A stretch of DNA of 5,045 nt from a bacterium (lineage in GTDB: Bacteria > Zhuqueibacterota > Zhuqueibacteria > Residuimicrobiales > Krinioviventaceae): the NCBI GenBank assembly GCA_024278645.1, contig JAJRST010000146.1, positions 1 to 5,045 of the forward strand, written 5' to 3'. Both the position numbers and the translations under genes were made by a program. Below the pieces are notes generated by a model. The model saw only the letters and a list, made by a program, of their open reading frames with translations, had not been told where the DNA came from and did not search any database. Position 1 is the first letter of the stretch. Each line of letters starts with the position of its first letter. Below, in pieces: positions 1-5,045 of this stretch.

Positions 1-353
1 GCCTCGGTCCCCTCGCCGCTTTCTGCTTCTTCTTCCATTCCCGCGAGGAGAGCCATCAGCTCTGCCTGGTCATCGCCGGACAACTCTGCGGAATCCGAAT
101 TTTCCGATGTTTCCACGACATTGCTTGCGGGCGCCTCTTCAACGGCGTCGCCGGCGGCAAACACCTGGGCATCCGAATCGTCTCCGGAGAGATCCAGCAT
201 ATCGAGAAGCTCCTGGCGGAACTCGTCGTCGCCGCCTGCCAGATCCTCGCCTGGCGTTTCAATCGTCTGGTTGTGGGCGCACAGCATAAACAGGCCCAGC
301 AGCATCACGCTCAAAGCAATCAAAACGGGTCGTAATGATTTTTTTACTTTCAT
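1..353 (-). CDS. Acidic exported or membrane-anchored protein of unknown function, N-terminal part
   Basis: I do not recognise this gene. The frame is open from an ATG at 353 to the left edge, giving 117 complete residues, so the C-terminus is missing. An AGAGG ribosome site lies 5 bases before the ATG. The N-terminus is basic (MKVKKSLRP) and is followed by a hydrophobic stretch, about residues 10-26, ending in LFMLCA: a signal peptide or signal anchor. Cys25 is preceded by Phe-Met-Leu, a poor lipobox, so a lipoprotein is possible but not supported. After this the chain is strongly acidic and low in complexity (Asp, Glu, Ser, Gly, Ala). It holds two short similar segments, at about 44-61 and 95-112, each with an E-L-hydrophobic-x-L-L core, and LSGDD occurs twice. 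The start is only 32 bases after the recN stop, so cotranscription with recN is likely. The acidic part looks like a linker before a domain lying outside the window. High confidence that it is a gene; none about function. Confidence 0.8.
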   Translation of the reverse strand, partial: MKVKKSLRPVLIALSVMLLGLFMLCAHNQTIETPGEDLAGGDDEFRQELLDMLDLSGDDSDAQVFAAGDAVEEAPASNVVETSENSDSAELSGDDQAELMALLAGMEEEAESGEGTE

Positions 354-358
354 AGCAT

Positions 359-363
359 CCTCT
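359..363 (-). promoter_or_regulatory. Ribosome binding site of the acidic exported protein
   Basis: The minus strand reads AGAGG followed by 5 bases and then ATG at 353. It supports that start and lies in the 32-base gap after recN. No terminator hairpin is visible in the gap, which favours a shared transcript. Confidence 0.55.
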
Positions 364-385
364 AAGGAATTTTAGTTCTTGCAGC

Positions 386-2110
386 TTACAACTCTTTGCT
401 CAGCATTTCTGCTTCGCGAATTAAATCTTTTGCGCTATCCAAATGCGACTGTGTCACCGTTTCGCCTCCGAACAACCGGGCGACTTGCTCCCTTCGCTCC
501 TCTTCCTGAAGGCATTTTATGGCTGTCTTTGTATGCTCGCCCTCGACGTTCTTTTCGACCAAAAAGTGATGATTCGCCATGCTGGCAATTTGCGGCAGAT
601 GCGTGACACAAATAATTTGGTGGCTTTTTGCCAGCTTGCGCAGGCTCAAGCCAACCGCCTGCGATATGCGTCCCGATATGCCGGCGTCGATTTCATCAAA
701 AATCAGCACCGGGACCTGGTCCGATTCGGCGAGCAGCGTCTTTAGCGCCAGCATGATGCGCGAAATCTCGCCGCCCGAAGCGACGTTTGCCAGAGGCTTG
801 AAACTCTCGCCGGGGTTGGCGCGAATGACAAACTCGATACTGTCGACGCCCTTGGGGCCGACCCAGAGCTTTTGTCCATTAATTGTGACATACGTCTCGT
901 TTTCAGCCGCCCGGCTCTGCTGCATCACCTGGAACTCCGCCTTGGGCATGCCCAGCTTTGCCAGTTCTTGCGTCACCAGTTGGCTCAGCTTTTCGGCGCC
1001 TGACTCTCGATTGACGGAAGCCTTTATGGCCAACTCCGCAAGCTCGCGGCGTTTTTCTTCGATCCGAACGAGAAGATTTTCAATGGCTTCTTCGAGATTT
1101 TCCAGCAGCGTCAGTTCGCTCTCCACATTTTCCCGATGAGCCAGTACGGCATCGAGAGAGCCGCCATACTTTTTCTTCAGACCGTTGAGCAGCGCCAACC
1201 GCTGGCGAATGTTTTCAAGCCTATCAGCGTCAAAAGTGACGTCTCCGGCATATTTTTGCAGCGCGTTCGCAATGTCCTCGACGATGATGCGTGCATTTTC
1301 GCATTCGCTGCGCAAGGACGTAAAGCTGGCATCGATGCGATTCAAATCGTCCAACTGCTTTTCGGCGGTGCGTAATATTTCTGCAACGGCGCCGTCGCGG
1401 TTGTACAGGTGCTCATAGAGTGCATTGGATTTTTCAAATAACAATTCTGCATTACGAAGAATCAGCTCCTCCTGAGACAGCGCCTCGTCCTCCCCGGGCC
1501 GGGGATCGATGGCGTTTATCTCATTGCGCTGATACATTAGCAAATCCCGTGCCTGATTCGACTGCTCTTGTCGCTCCTTCAGTGAAGCGAGCTCCTTTTG
1601 ATATTCCCGAAGCGCTTTAAAAGCACTCCTGATCCGCTGCAAAAGATCGCCATGACCTATAAAGGCATCCAGATAGTCGATGTGCCTGCTTGATTTGAGC
1701 AGCAATTGATGCTCATGCTGGCCGTGCAGGTCGACAAGCAGGTCGCCGATTTCGCCGAGCACGGCCATGGAGACCGGCGAATCATTGACGAAAGCGCGGC
1801 TGCGGCCGGATTCGTTCAGCTCCCGACGAACGATTAATTGTGTATCATAGTCGTCTATATCGTTTTGAAGCAAAACATTTTTCACCGCCTGCGTTTTTGG
1901 CAGCTCAAACTGCGCCTCAAAGATGGCTTTGGCCGCGCCGCCGCGAATGGCGTCCCGCGACAGCGTCTCTCCCAGTACAGCGCCCAGGGCGTCGACGAGA
2001 ATCGTTTTGCCGGCGCCCGTCTCTCCGGTGATGATATTTAAGCCGTCGCCAAACTCGATTTTTAATTCATCGATAAGGACATAGTTCTTTACATAAAGGT
2101 ATTTCAGCAT
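386..2110 (-). CDS. recN: DNA repair protein RecN (SMC-like ATPase)
   Basis: RecN is a cytoplasmic SMC-family ATPase that acts early in recombinational repair of double-strand breaks by holding DNA ends or sister duplexes together. The 574 residues match the usual family length of about 550-580. Visible in order: N-terminal ATPase half with Walker A GETGAGKT at 29-36; the family block LVDLHGQHEHQLLL at 125-138; a long helical coiled-coil arm at about 155-365, shorter than in true SMC proteins; the block from VGPKGVDSIEF to NPGESFKPLANV at about 417-443; the ABC signature ASGGEISR at 444-451; Walker B VLIFDEIDAGISG at 468-480; and the switch histidine segment CVTHLPQIAS at 501-510. All ATPase motifs look intact. 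The ATG at 2110 gives the standard family N-terminus (MLKYLYVKNYVLIDE), although no strong Shine-Dalgarno precedes it. A promoter candidate lies about 50 bases upstream. I saw no obvious LexA-type box, so SOS control is not shown. Confidence 0.97.
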   Translation of the reverse strand: MLKYLYVKNYVLIDELKIEFGDGLNIITGETGAGKTILVDALGAVLGETLSRDAIRGGAAKAIFEAQFELPKTQAVKNVLLQNDIDDYDTQLIVRRELNESGRSRAFVNDSPVSMAVLGEIGDLLVDLHGQHEHQLLLKSSRHIDYLDAFIGHGDLLQRIRSAFKALREYQKELASLKERQEQSNQARDLLMYQRNEINAIDPRPGEDEALSQEELILRNAELLFEKSNALYEHLYNRDGAVAEILRTAEKQLDDLNRIDASFTSLRSECENARIIVEDIANALQKYAGDVTFDADRLENIRQRLALLNGLKKKYGGSLDAVLAHRENVESELTLLENLEEAIENLLVRIEEKRRELAELAIKASVNRESGAEKLSQLVTQELAKLGMPKAEFQVMQQSRAAENETYVTINGQKLWVGPKGVDSIEFVIRANPGESFKPLANVASGGEISRIMLALKTLLAESDQVPVLIFDEIDAGISGRISQAVGLSLRKLAKSHQIICVTHLPQIASMANHHFLVEKNVEGEHTKTAIKCLQEEERREQVARLFGGETVTQSHLDSAKDLIREAEMLSKEL

Positions 2111-2158
2111 AGTAATCGGGGATGGTTTAGTTCACAATTTTGTATGTCGATTGCTTGA

Positions 2159-2186
2159 AATATAACAAAAATAATGTGAATGGCAA
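2159..2186 (-). promoter_or_regulatory. Candidate promoter for recN
   Basis: On the minus strand TTGCCA (2181-2186) and TATATT (2159-2164) are separated by 16 bases. Each matches 5 of 6 positions of the sigma-70 consensus. A TG one base before the -10 gives an extended -10 (TGTTATATT). The -10 ends 48 bases before the recN ATG. The same bases also approach the Bacteroidetes-type -7 element TAnnTTTG (here TATATTTC), so the exact sigma-factor reading is uncertain. The placement in the only gap before recN supports function; it is a sequence match only. Confidence 0.5.
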
Positions 2187-2249
2187 GCGATTGACTCTCT
2201 CGGAAGGCATTAACAATTTTTGTTGTTTCATTGTTCCCGCGAATTCAAG

Positions 2250-2285
2250 GATCGCCGCCCGGGGAAAAAACCGCGGGCGGCGATC
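2250..2285. terminator. Strong GC-rich hairpin after the cytochrome gene, probable terminator
   Basis: A perfect 12-bp stem (2250-2261 with 2274-2285, GATCGCCGCCCG and its complement) encloses 12 bases, of which two further GC pairs can form after one mismatch around an A6 loop (2265-2270). It begins 9 bases past the cytochrome stop at 2295-2297. On the plus strand it is followed by seven T (2290-2296), the textbook layout for a plus-strand terminator, yet no plus-strand gene is seen. On the minus strand an A-run precedes the stem but no T-run follows it. For the cytochrome transcript it would act as a U-tract-less terminator or 3'-end stabiliser, and it could also block antisense transcription into the cytochrome gene. 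Confidence 0.65.
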
Positions 2286-2294
2286 GGTGTTTTT

Positions 2295-4022
2295 TTACTT
2301 CATCACGATCATTTTTTTGGTGCGGCTAAAGTCCGGCGTATCCAGTTTGTAAAGGTAAACGCCGTTGCTCAAATGTGCGGCAGAGAATGTGATCTTGTGA
2401 ATCCCTGCGCTCATGTCGTTGTCTTGCATGATCGTTTTCACCTTTTGCCCCAGCACCGAGTAAACCTGCAAAGTCACGCGTGTGGCGTGCGGCAGGTGAA
2501 ATTCGATGGTCGTGCTCGGGTTGAACGGATTCGGATAATTTTGCAACAGGGCAAAATTCCGAGGCGCCTTTTCCGGATTCAGCTCGACGCCTGTCGCGCT
2601 CAGAATGTCGTTTGCTTTCTCAATCACATCCCGCAACAGGGCCATTTGAAAATGCTGATTATGAAACCCGCCGCTTTCGTCCGATTGGACAAGGAACAAG
2701 TTTGCCGCCGCTTCTTGCAGTTTGGCCACAAGCGCCGGGTCGTCGTTGCCTTGCATCACGCTGTCAGCCTTTTGGAAGACTTGTTCGGCCGCCTCAAGTT
2801 GCATCTTCGTTTCGGCTTGCAGCGATTGTATCTTGTTTTCGGCGGTCGTCGCATCCATCGCCTCATGGCATGTTGTACAGGAAGCCGTCCGGCTGCCATC
2901 TTCCTCGGTGACAAAGATGCCCAAGGCATGGCCACGATACATGGCTGCATTGGTATCCTCTTCGCCGGAACTCATGTGACAATCGGTGCAGCCCGCGCCG
3001 GGCATTGTTTCAATAAAGTCAACGCCAACGGCGCCGAGGCCCGTTTCAATGTTGTAGCTGCGATGATCCGTGTCCGGAAAACGCAAACTGCCATGACACT
3101 GACCGCACAGTTCCGCAGGGTCGTCAAAAACCTGGTATTTTTTGGTCTCCGAATTGAAATAGGAATGCGCTTCCGGGTCGTGCGGATTATGACAGGCGAT
3201 GCACGCAACATCCGGCCACTGGCCCTGGCGCATCGCGGTCGTCGATTCGGTAAACTTGCCGTCCTCGGTGGTGAAAAAATAATCGAGCGCCTCCGCCTCC
3301 GTCATACCGCCATTGGCAAGCACAGCAGTCGGCCCATGACAGGCGATGCAATTTTCCGGCTCGGCGCCATTGATAACGGAATCGGGGGGCAGGCCGGCCC
3401 ATTCCTCGGCCAACTCTCCGGCGACATTGTCCTGTGTCAGGGAATGCTTGCTCATTTTCCAGGCATTGAATGTCAAATGATCGGTGTCTTCAAAACGAAG
3501 CGCACCATGGCATTGCCCGCAAAGTGAGGAAACCTTCCCAACGGAATCGTATTGCGCCGTGGTCGAGTTAAAATAGGAAAAAACCGGCATCGACGCCGGA
3601 TGATCCACCGGCACATTATGGCACGATGTGCAGAAAACGTGGGGCCAGTTCGCCGTATCCGCCGCAACGGTATTTTCGTAAAAAACGCCGTTCTCGGTTG
3701 TAAAAAAGTGCGCCAGCGCCTGCACTTCTGTCATCCCGCCATTGGCCGTTACAGCAAGAGGACCATGGCAGGCGATGCAGTTTTCCGCATCGACGCCATG
3801 AATCACCGAATCCGGCGATTGCCCGGCCCACTCCTCGGCAAGTTCGTCAGCAACGTCAACCTGCGTCTGCGAATGCTTTCCCTGCATCCAGAGCTGGGCG
3901 TTGCCGCTGTGGCACAAACTGCAATCGAGTGCAGTCTGCGCCGACCCAATAAAAGTCATTGTCATGACAAATAGCATCATGGCAATTAAAATATGCATCG
4001 CAAAAACATCTCTACCTTTCAT
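2295..4022 (-). CDS. Secreted nonaheme c-type cytochrome with type IX-like C-terminal sorting domain
   Basis: 575-residue exported multiheme cytochrome. ATG at 4022 is chosen over an in-frame ATG at 4103 because AAGGAGG lies 8 bases before it and a Sec signal peptide follows directly (about 1-28, cleavage near GSA/Q). Nine CXXCH heme-attachment motifs begin at C34, C82, C131, C168, C225, C274, C306, C345 and C382. Likely distal ligands include His50 and His193 (KHS) and His454. Residues 45-182 and 188-320 are duplicated modules of three hemes each. Residues about 392-475 are helical and hold SGGFHNQHFQMALL, which recalls the C-terminal GxHNxxY..LL signature of the NrfA / octaheme hydroxylamine oxidoreductase-like superfamily. 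Residues 490-575 form a sorting beta-sandwich beginning NYPNPFNPSTTIEF and ending NGVYLYKL...MIVMK, like type A type IX secretion signals. The protein probably carries electrons, or reduces a substrate, at or outside the outer membrane. The partner and substrate are unknown; a catalytic nitrite-reductase type role is not shown, since no CXXCK heme is present. Confidence 0.93.
   Translation of the reverse strand: MKGRDVFAMHILIAMMLFVMTMTFIGSAQTALDCSLCHSGNAQLWMQGKHSQTQVDVADELAEEWAGQSPDSVIHGVDAENCIACHGPLAVTANGGMTEVQALAHFFTTENGVFYENTVAADTANWPHVFCTSCHNVPVDHPASMPVFSYFNSTTAQYDSVGKVSSLCGQCHGALRFEDTDHLTFNAWKMSKHSLTQDNVAGELAEEWAGLPPDSVINGAEPENCIACHGPTAVLANGGMTEAEALDYFFTTEDGKFTESTTAMRQGQWPDVACIACHNPHDPEAHSYFNSETKKYQVFDDPAELCGQCHGSLRFPDTDHRSYNIETGLGAVGVDFIETMPGAGCTDCHMSSGEEDTNAAMYRGHALGIFVTEEDGSRTASCTTCHEAMDATTAENKIQSLQAETKMQLEAAEQVFQKADSVMQGNDDPALVAKLQEAAANLFLVQSDESGGFHNQHFQMALLRDVIEKANDILSATGVELNPEKAPRNFALLQNYPNPFNPSTTIEFHLPHATRVTLQVYSVLGQKVKTIMQDNDMSAGIHKITFSAAHLSNGVYLYKLDTPDFSRTKKMIVMK
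3063..3461 (-). repeat. Second copy of a three-heme module within the cytochrome gene
   Basis: Encodes residues 188-320 (hemes starting at C225, C274 and C306). It parallels residues 45-182: WxxxKHSxTQ, ELAEEWAG, PDSVI, ENCIACHGP, ANGGMTE, FFTTE, CHN, SYFNS, LCGQCHG, LRF, DTDH. Over the first 44 aligned positions 31 residues are identical. This copy is 5 residues shorter, the difference lying between the second heme site and SYFNS. The DNA is also clearly similar (both copies share ccgccattggc and ggcgatgca). Confidence 0.9.
3477..3890 (-). repeat. First copy of a three-heme module within the cytochrome gene
   Basis: Encodes residues 45-182 (hemes starting at C82, C131 and C168). It is the N-terminal partner of the tandem duplication; the copies are separated by only five residues (183-187). 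The heme at C34 lies just before this copy, and those at C345 and C382 follow the second copy, so the nine hemes read as 1 + 3 + 3 + 2. Confidence 0.9.
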
Positions 4023-4030
4023 TTTAATTG

Positions 4031-4037
4031 CCTCCTT
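4031..4037 (-). promoter_or_regulatory. Ribosome binding site that fixes the cytochrome start
   Basis: The minus strand reads AAGGAGG, then 8 bases, then ATG at 4022. The upstream in-frame ATG at 4103 has no such site and would put 27 mostly polar residues before the signal peptide. Confidence 0.85.
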
Positions 4038-4146
4038 GGGTTTAAAATGGTACATCCATTTTGGCGACCATTCAACAATCACAGTTGATAAAACGCCGCC
4101 CATCGATTTGCTTCATCGAGCATGAACGAATTTTTACTTTTCGGCT

Positions 4147-4158
4147 ATCACCTCCTTT
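4147..4158 (-). promoter_or_regulatory. Perfect Shine-Dalgarno sequence without a nearby start codon
   Basis: The minus strand reads AAAGGAGGTGAT, fully complementary to the usual 3' end of 16S rRNA; the match resumes with AGCCG after a two-base gap. It lies 124 bases before the cytochrome start. No ATG, GTG or TTG falls in the 5-12 bases after it. The nearest ATG (4123) would encode only MLDEANRWAAFYQL and then stop (4079-4123), with about 28 bases from AGGAGG, too far for normal use. It may be the remnant of a lost leader ORF, a ribosome standby site in the cytochrome leader, or chance. Confidence 0.4.
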
Positions 4159-4163
4159 CTCGC

Positions 4164-4200
4164 ATGTCACAGTTACATCAGCGCCATGTTGAACAGCGCT
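4164..4200. promoter_or_regulatory. Two adjacent inverted repeats upstream of the cytochrome gene, possible operator or leader hairpins
   Basis: Positions 4164-4178 read atgtcacagttacat on the plus strand, an odd-length palindrome with 6 of 7 base pairs matching. Positions 4180-4200 form a second dyad with outer arms AGCGC/GCGCT and an inner TGTT-C-AACA on the minus strand, offset by two bases. They sit directly upstream of the orphan Shine-Dalgarno sequence, where a regulator site or 5'-UTR structure could act. Neither matches the FNR or CRP consensus well, and no regulator is assigned. Confidence 0.3.
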
Positions 4201-4275
4201 TAGAAAAAGTCACCACGCTAATCAACACGACGTTAGATAAAACGCTGTAATATTTTTAATATGTTCTCTGGAAAC

Positions 4276-4293
4276 TTGTCGCCATCTTGACAA
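4276..4293. repeat. Short inverted repeat TTGTC / GACAA
   Basis: Plus strand TTGTC (4276-4280) and GACAA (4289-4293) are perfect 5-base arms around an 8-base spacer. It is about 255 bases upstream of the cytochrome start and could be an operator. The same TTGTC/GACAA arms recur in the hairpin at 4370-4412. Weak on its own. Confidence 0.2.
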
Positions 4294-4369
4294 TATCGCT
4301 CACAAACAAGAAACAAATTGTTTTGCATGAGGAGCAGCATTCGGAGCTGTTCGTCATGGCGGCGGCAAC

Positions 4370-4412
4370 TTTGTCAGACGAGACGGCAAGCCTTTCAGGG
4401 CTTGGCGACAAA
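4370..4412. repeat. Two-level inverted repeat, possible RNA hairpin
   Basis: An inner perfect stem CAAGCC (4387-4392) / GGCTTG (4399-4404) with a 6-base loop is nested in outer arms TTTGTC (4370-4375) / GACAAA (4407-4412). The internal loop is asymmetric, 11 bases against 2. There is no T-run on either side, so it is not a classical terminator. It might be a structured element in a leader or trailer RNA, or a remnant of a dispersed repeat. Confidence 0.3.
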
Positions 4413-4799
4413 CAGGCGGGAGGACGTGGAAAAGAATCGCCCAATGAGGAATCAAGGACTCTCGATTTATTTCTTCAGCAAGATACAAATGATGCGCCTT
4501 TCATTTGCTGTGAATAGCAATATCTATCCTATTTTTAATACGACGCATAGAGCATTTTTAGTCCGTTTATTTTCATTTTACCTTGTTCACGTGATCATGT
4601 TTTACCATTTACGGTTTTTATTCTTCCGACATATCTGGATTTGTTGCTCCCATTAGAACAAGCATCTATTGCACAGCAAGAACGATAGTGAAGAAAAGAT
4701 AGACGGCGACAACGCCCCATCCGCATACATTCAGAATTCAGACATTCCCCTTGGCAGACGGAAGAGGACGCGGGAGCAAAGGCAAAAGTTATGCGCCAA

Positions 4800-5045
4800 T
4801 TACCGTACCACGGCCACCTTCCCGGCTTTGACCGCCCCTTCCTTGGTCGTCACCAGGTAGACGTAGATTCCCCCGGCGACATATTCGCCGTCGTTGTTTG
4901 TACCGTCCCAACTGACGCGGGCGCCCAGCACTTCGCTGCGAGGGATAGATTTAACGAGATAGCCATCGGCGGTGAAAATGCTGACGCTGGAGTTGAGCGC
5001 CAGATTGTCGATGTAAAAACGGGAATTCTGCGGTTCCAGAATAAA
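4800..5045 (-). CDS. C-terminal end of a secreted protein with a FlgD-Ig-like domain
   Basis: The frame is open from the right edge to a TAA at 4800-4802, giving 81 residues; the N-terminus and any catalytic domain lie outside the window. The visible chain is one beta-sandwich of the FlgD Ig-like / surface C-terminal domain type: YIDNLALNSSVSIFTADGYLVKSI, then VSWDGTNNDGEYVAGGIYVYLV, then a short closing strand GKVAVVR. The WDGTNNDGEYVAGGIYVYLV block is the hallmark. In Calditrichota, KSB1 and related groups such domains end extracellular enzymes, proteases and adhesins and often take part in export or surface attachment. It lacks the NPFN start seen in the cytochrome tail, although that could lie just upstream. 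It has the same strand as the cytochrome but is 777 bases away, so an operon is unlikely. The passenger function is unknown. Confidence 0.85.
   Translation of the reverse strand, partial: FILEPQNSRFYIDNLALNSSVSIFTADGYLVKSIPRSEVLGARVSWDGTNNDGEYVAGGIYVYLVTTKEGAVKAGKVAVVR

Larger units (their letters stand above)
4023..4799. other. Long intergenic region without a convincing gene
   Basis: This 777-base stretch separates the cytochrome gene from the gene at the right edge. Open frames inside it (for example 4287-4517 and 4318-4656 on the plus strand) lack a good ribosome site, recognisable domains and normal composition, and they overlap each other. The middle is sharply AT-rich: 37 G+C in the 120 bases 4501-4620, against roughly half in the genes. 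The part nearest the cytochrome probably holds its promoter and leader. I could not identify a convincing -35/-10 pair there. Several inverted repeats are listed separately. Confidence 0.7.

Noticed and set aside
2111..2200. LexA/SOS box before recN
   Set aside because: No CTG-N10-CAG or GAAC-N4-GTTC type site was found in the gap.
2220..3527. A 435-codon open frame on the plus strand
   Set aside because: It is antisense to the cytochrome gene, has no recognisable domain, crosses the terminator hairpin, and is explained by codon bias of the opposite strand.
4023..4103. Longer N-terminus for the cytochrome starting at ATG 4103
   Set aside because: The extra 27 residues are polar and would bury the signal peptide; the ATG at 4022 has an excellent AAGGAGG site.
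4079..4123. 14-residue leader peptide MLDEANRWAAFYQL
   Set aside because: The strong Shine-Dalgarno is about 28 bases away and no other site is close; no run of regulatory codons typical of attenuators.
4142..4160. Fragment of a 16S rRNA gene on the plus strand
   Set aside because: Only the extreme 3' end resembles 16S, with a two-base gap; the preceding bases do not match, so it is better explained as a Shine-Dalgarno on the minus strand.
4287..4656. Overlapping plus-strand frames (76 and 112 residues)
   Set aside because: No good ribosome site, no recognisable domain, odd composition, and they conflict with each other; treated as noncoding.
4705..4716. Small GGCG-ACAA-CGCC hairpin as terminator of the right-edge gene
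   Set aside because: A 4-bp stem with only a broken pyrimidine tract after it on the minus strand is too weak to call.
4669..4860. A 63-codon plus-strand frame
   Set aside because: It runs into the minus-strand FlgD-like coding region and looks like low-complexity noise.

Overview
The window reads as chromosomal DNA from a Gram-negative bacterium of the Calditrichota / KSB1 / Ignavibacteria type. The main pointer is the YPNPFNPSTT start of a C-terminal sorting domain on a secreted multiheme cytochrome. That tail is typical of lineages with a type IX-like secretion route. A second FlgD-like C-terminal domain at the right edge fits the same picture. The phylum assignment is inference, because there is no rRNA or marker gene to anchor it beyond recN.

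All four supported genes lie on the minus strand, so transcription runs from right to left. From the right edge: (1) 4800-5045, the last 81 residues of a protein ending in a FlgD-Ig-like beta-sandwich; (2) 4023-4799, a 777-base stretch without a convincing gene, very AT-rich in its middle and carrying several inverted repeats plus a perfect 16S-complementary sequence not followed by a usable start codon; (3) 2295-4022, a 575-residue secreted c-type cytochrome with nine CXXCH heme sites, an internal duplication of a three-heme module, a C-terminal helical segment and a type IX-like sorting domain; (4) 2111-2294, an intergenic region with a strong GC-rich hairpin after the cytochrome gene and a good promoter candidate for recN; (5) 386-2110, a complete recN; (6) 1-353, the start of an acidic exported or membrane-anchored protein of unknown function. 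This last gene begins 32 bases after recN and is probably cotranscribed with it.

Functionally the window joins two unrelated themes. One is DNA double-strand break repair (recN, with an unknown envelope protein behind it). The other is extracellular redox chemistry (the cytochrome, flanked by another secreted protein). The most interesting object is the cytochrome: nine hemes joined to a cell-surface sorting signal suggests an electron carrier or multiheme reductase displayed outside the outer membrane. No mobile element, CRISPR array, tRNA or rRNA gene was seen.
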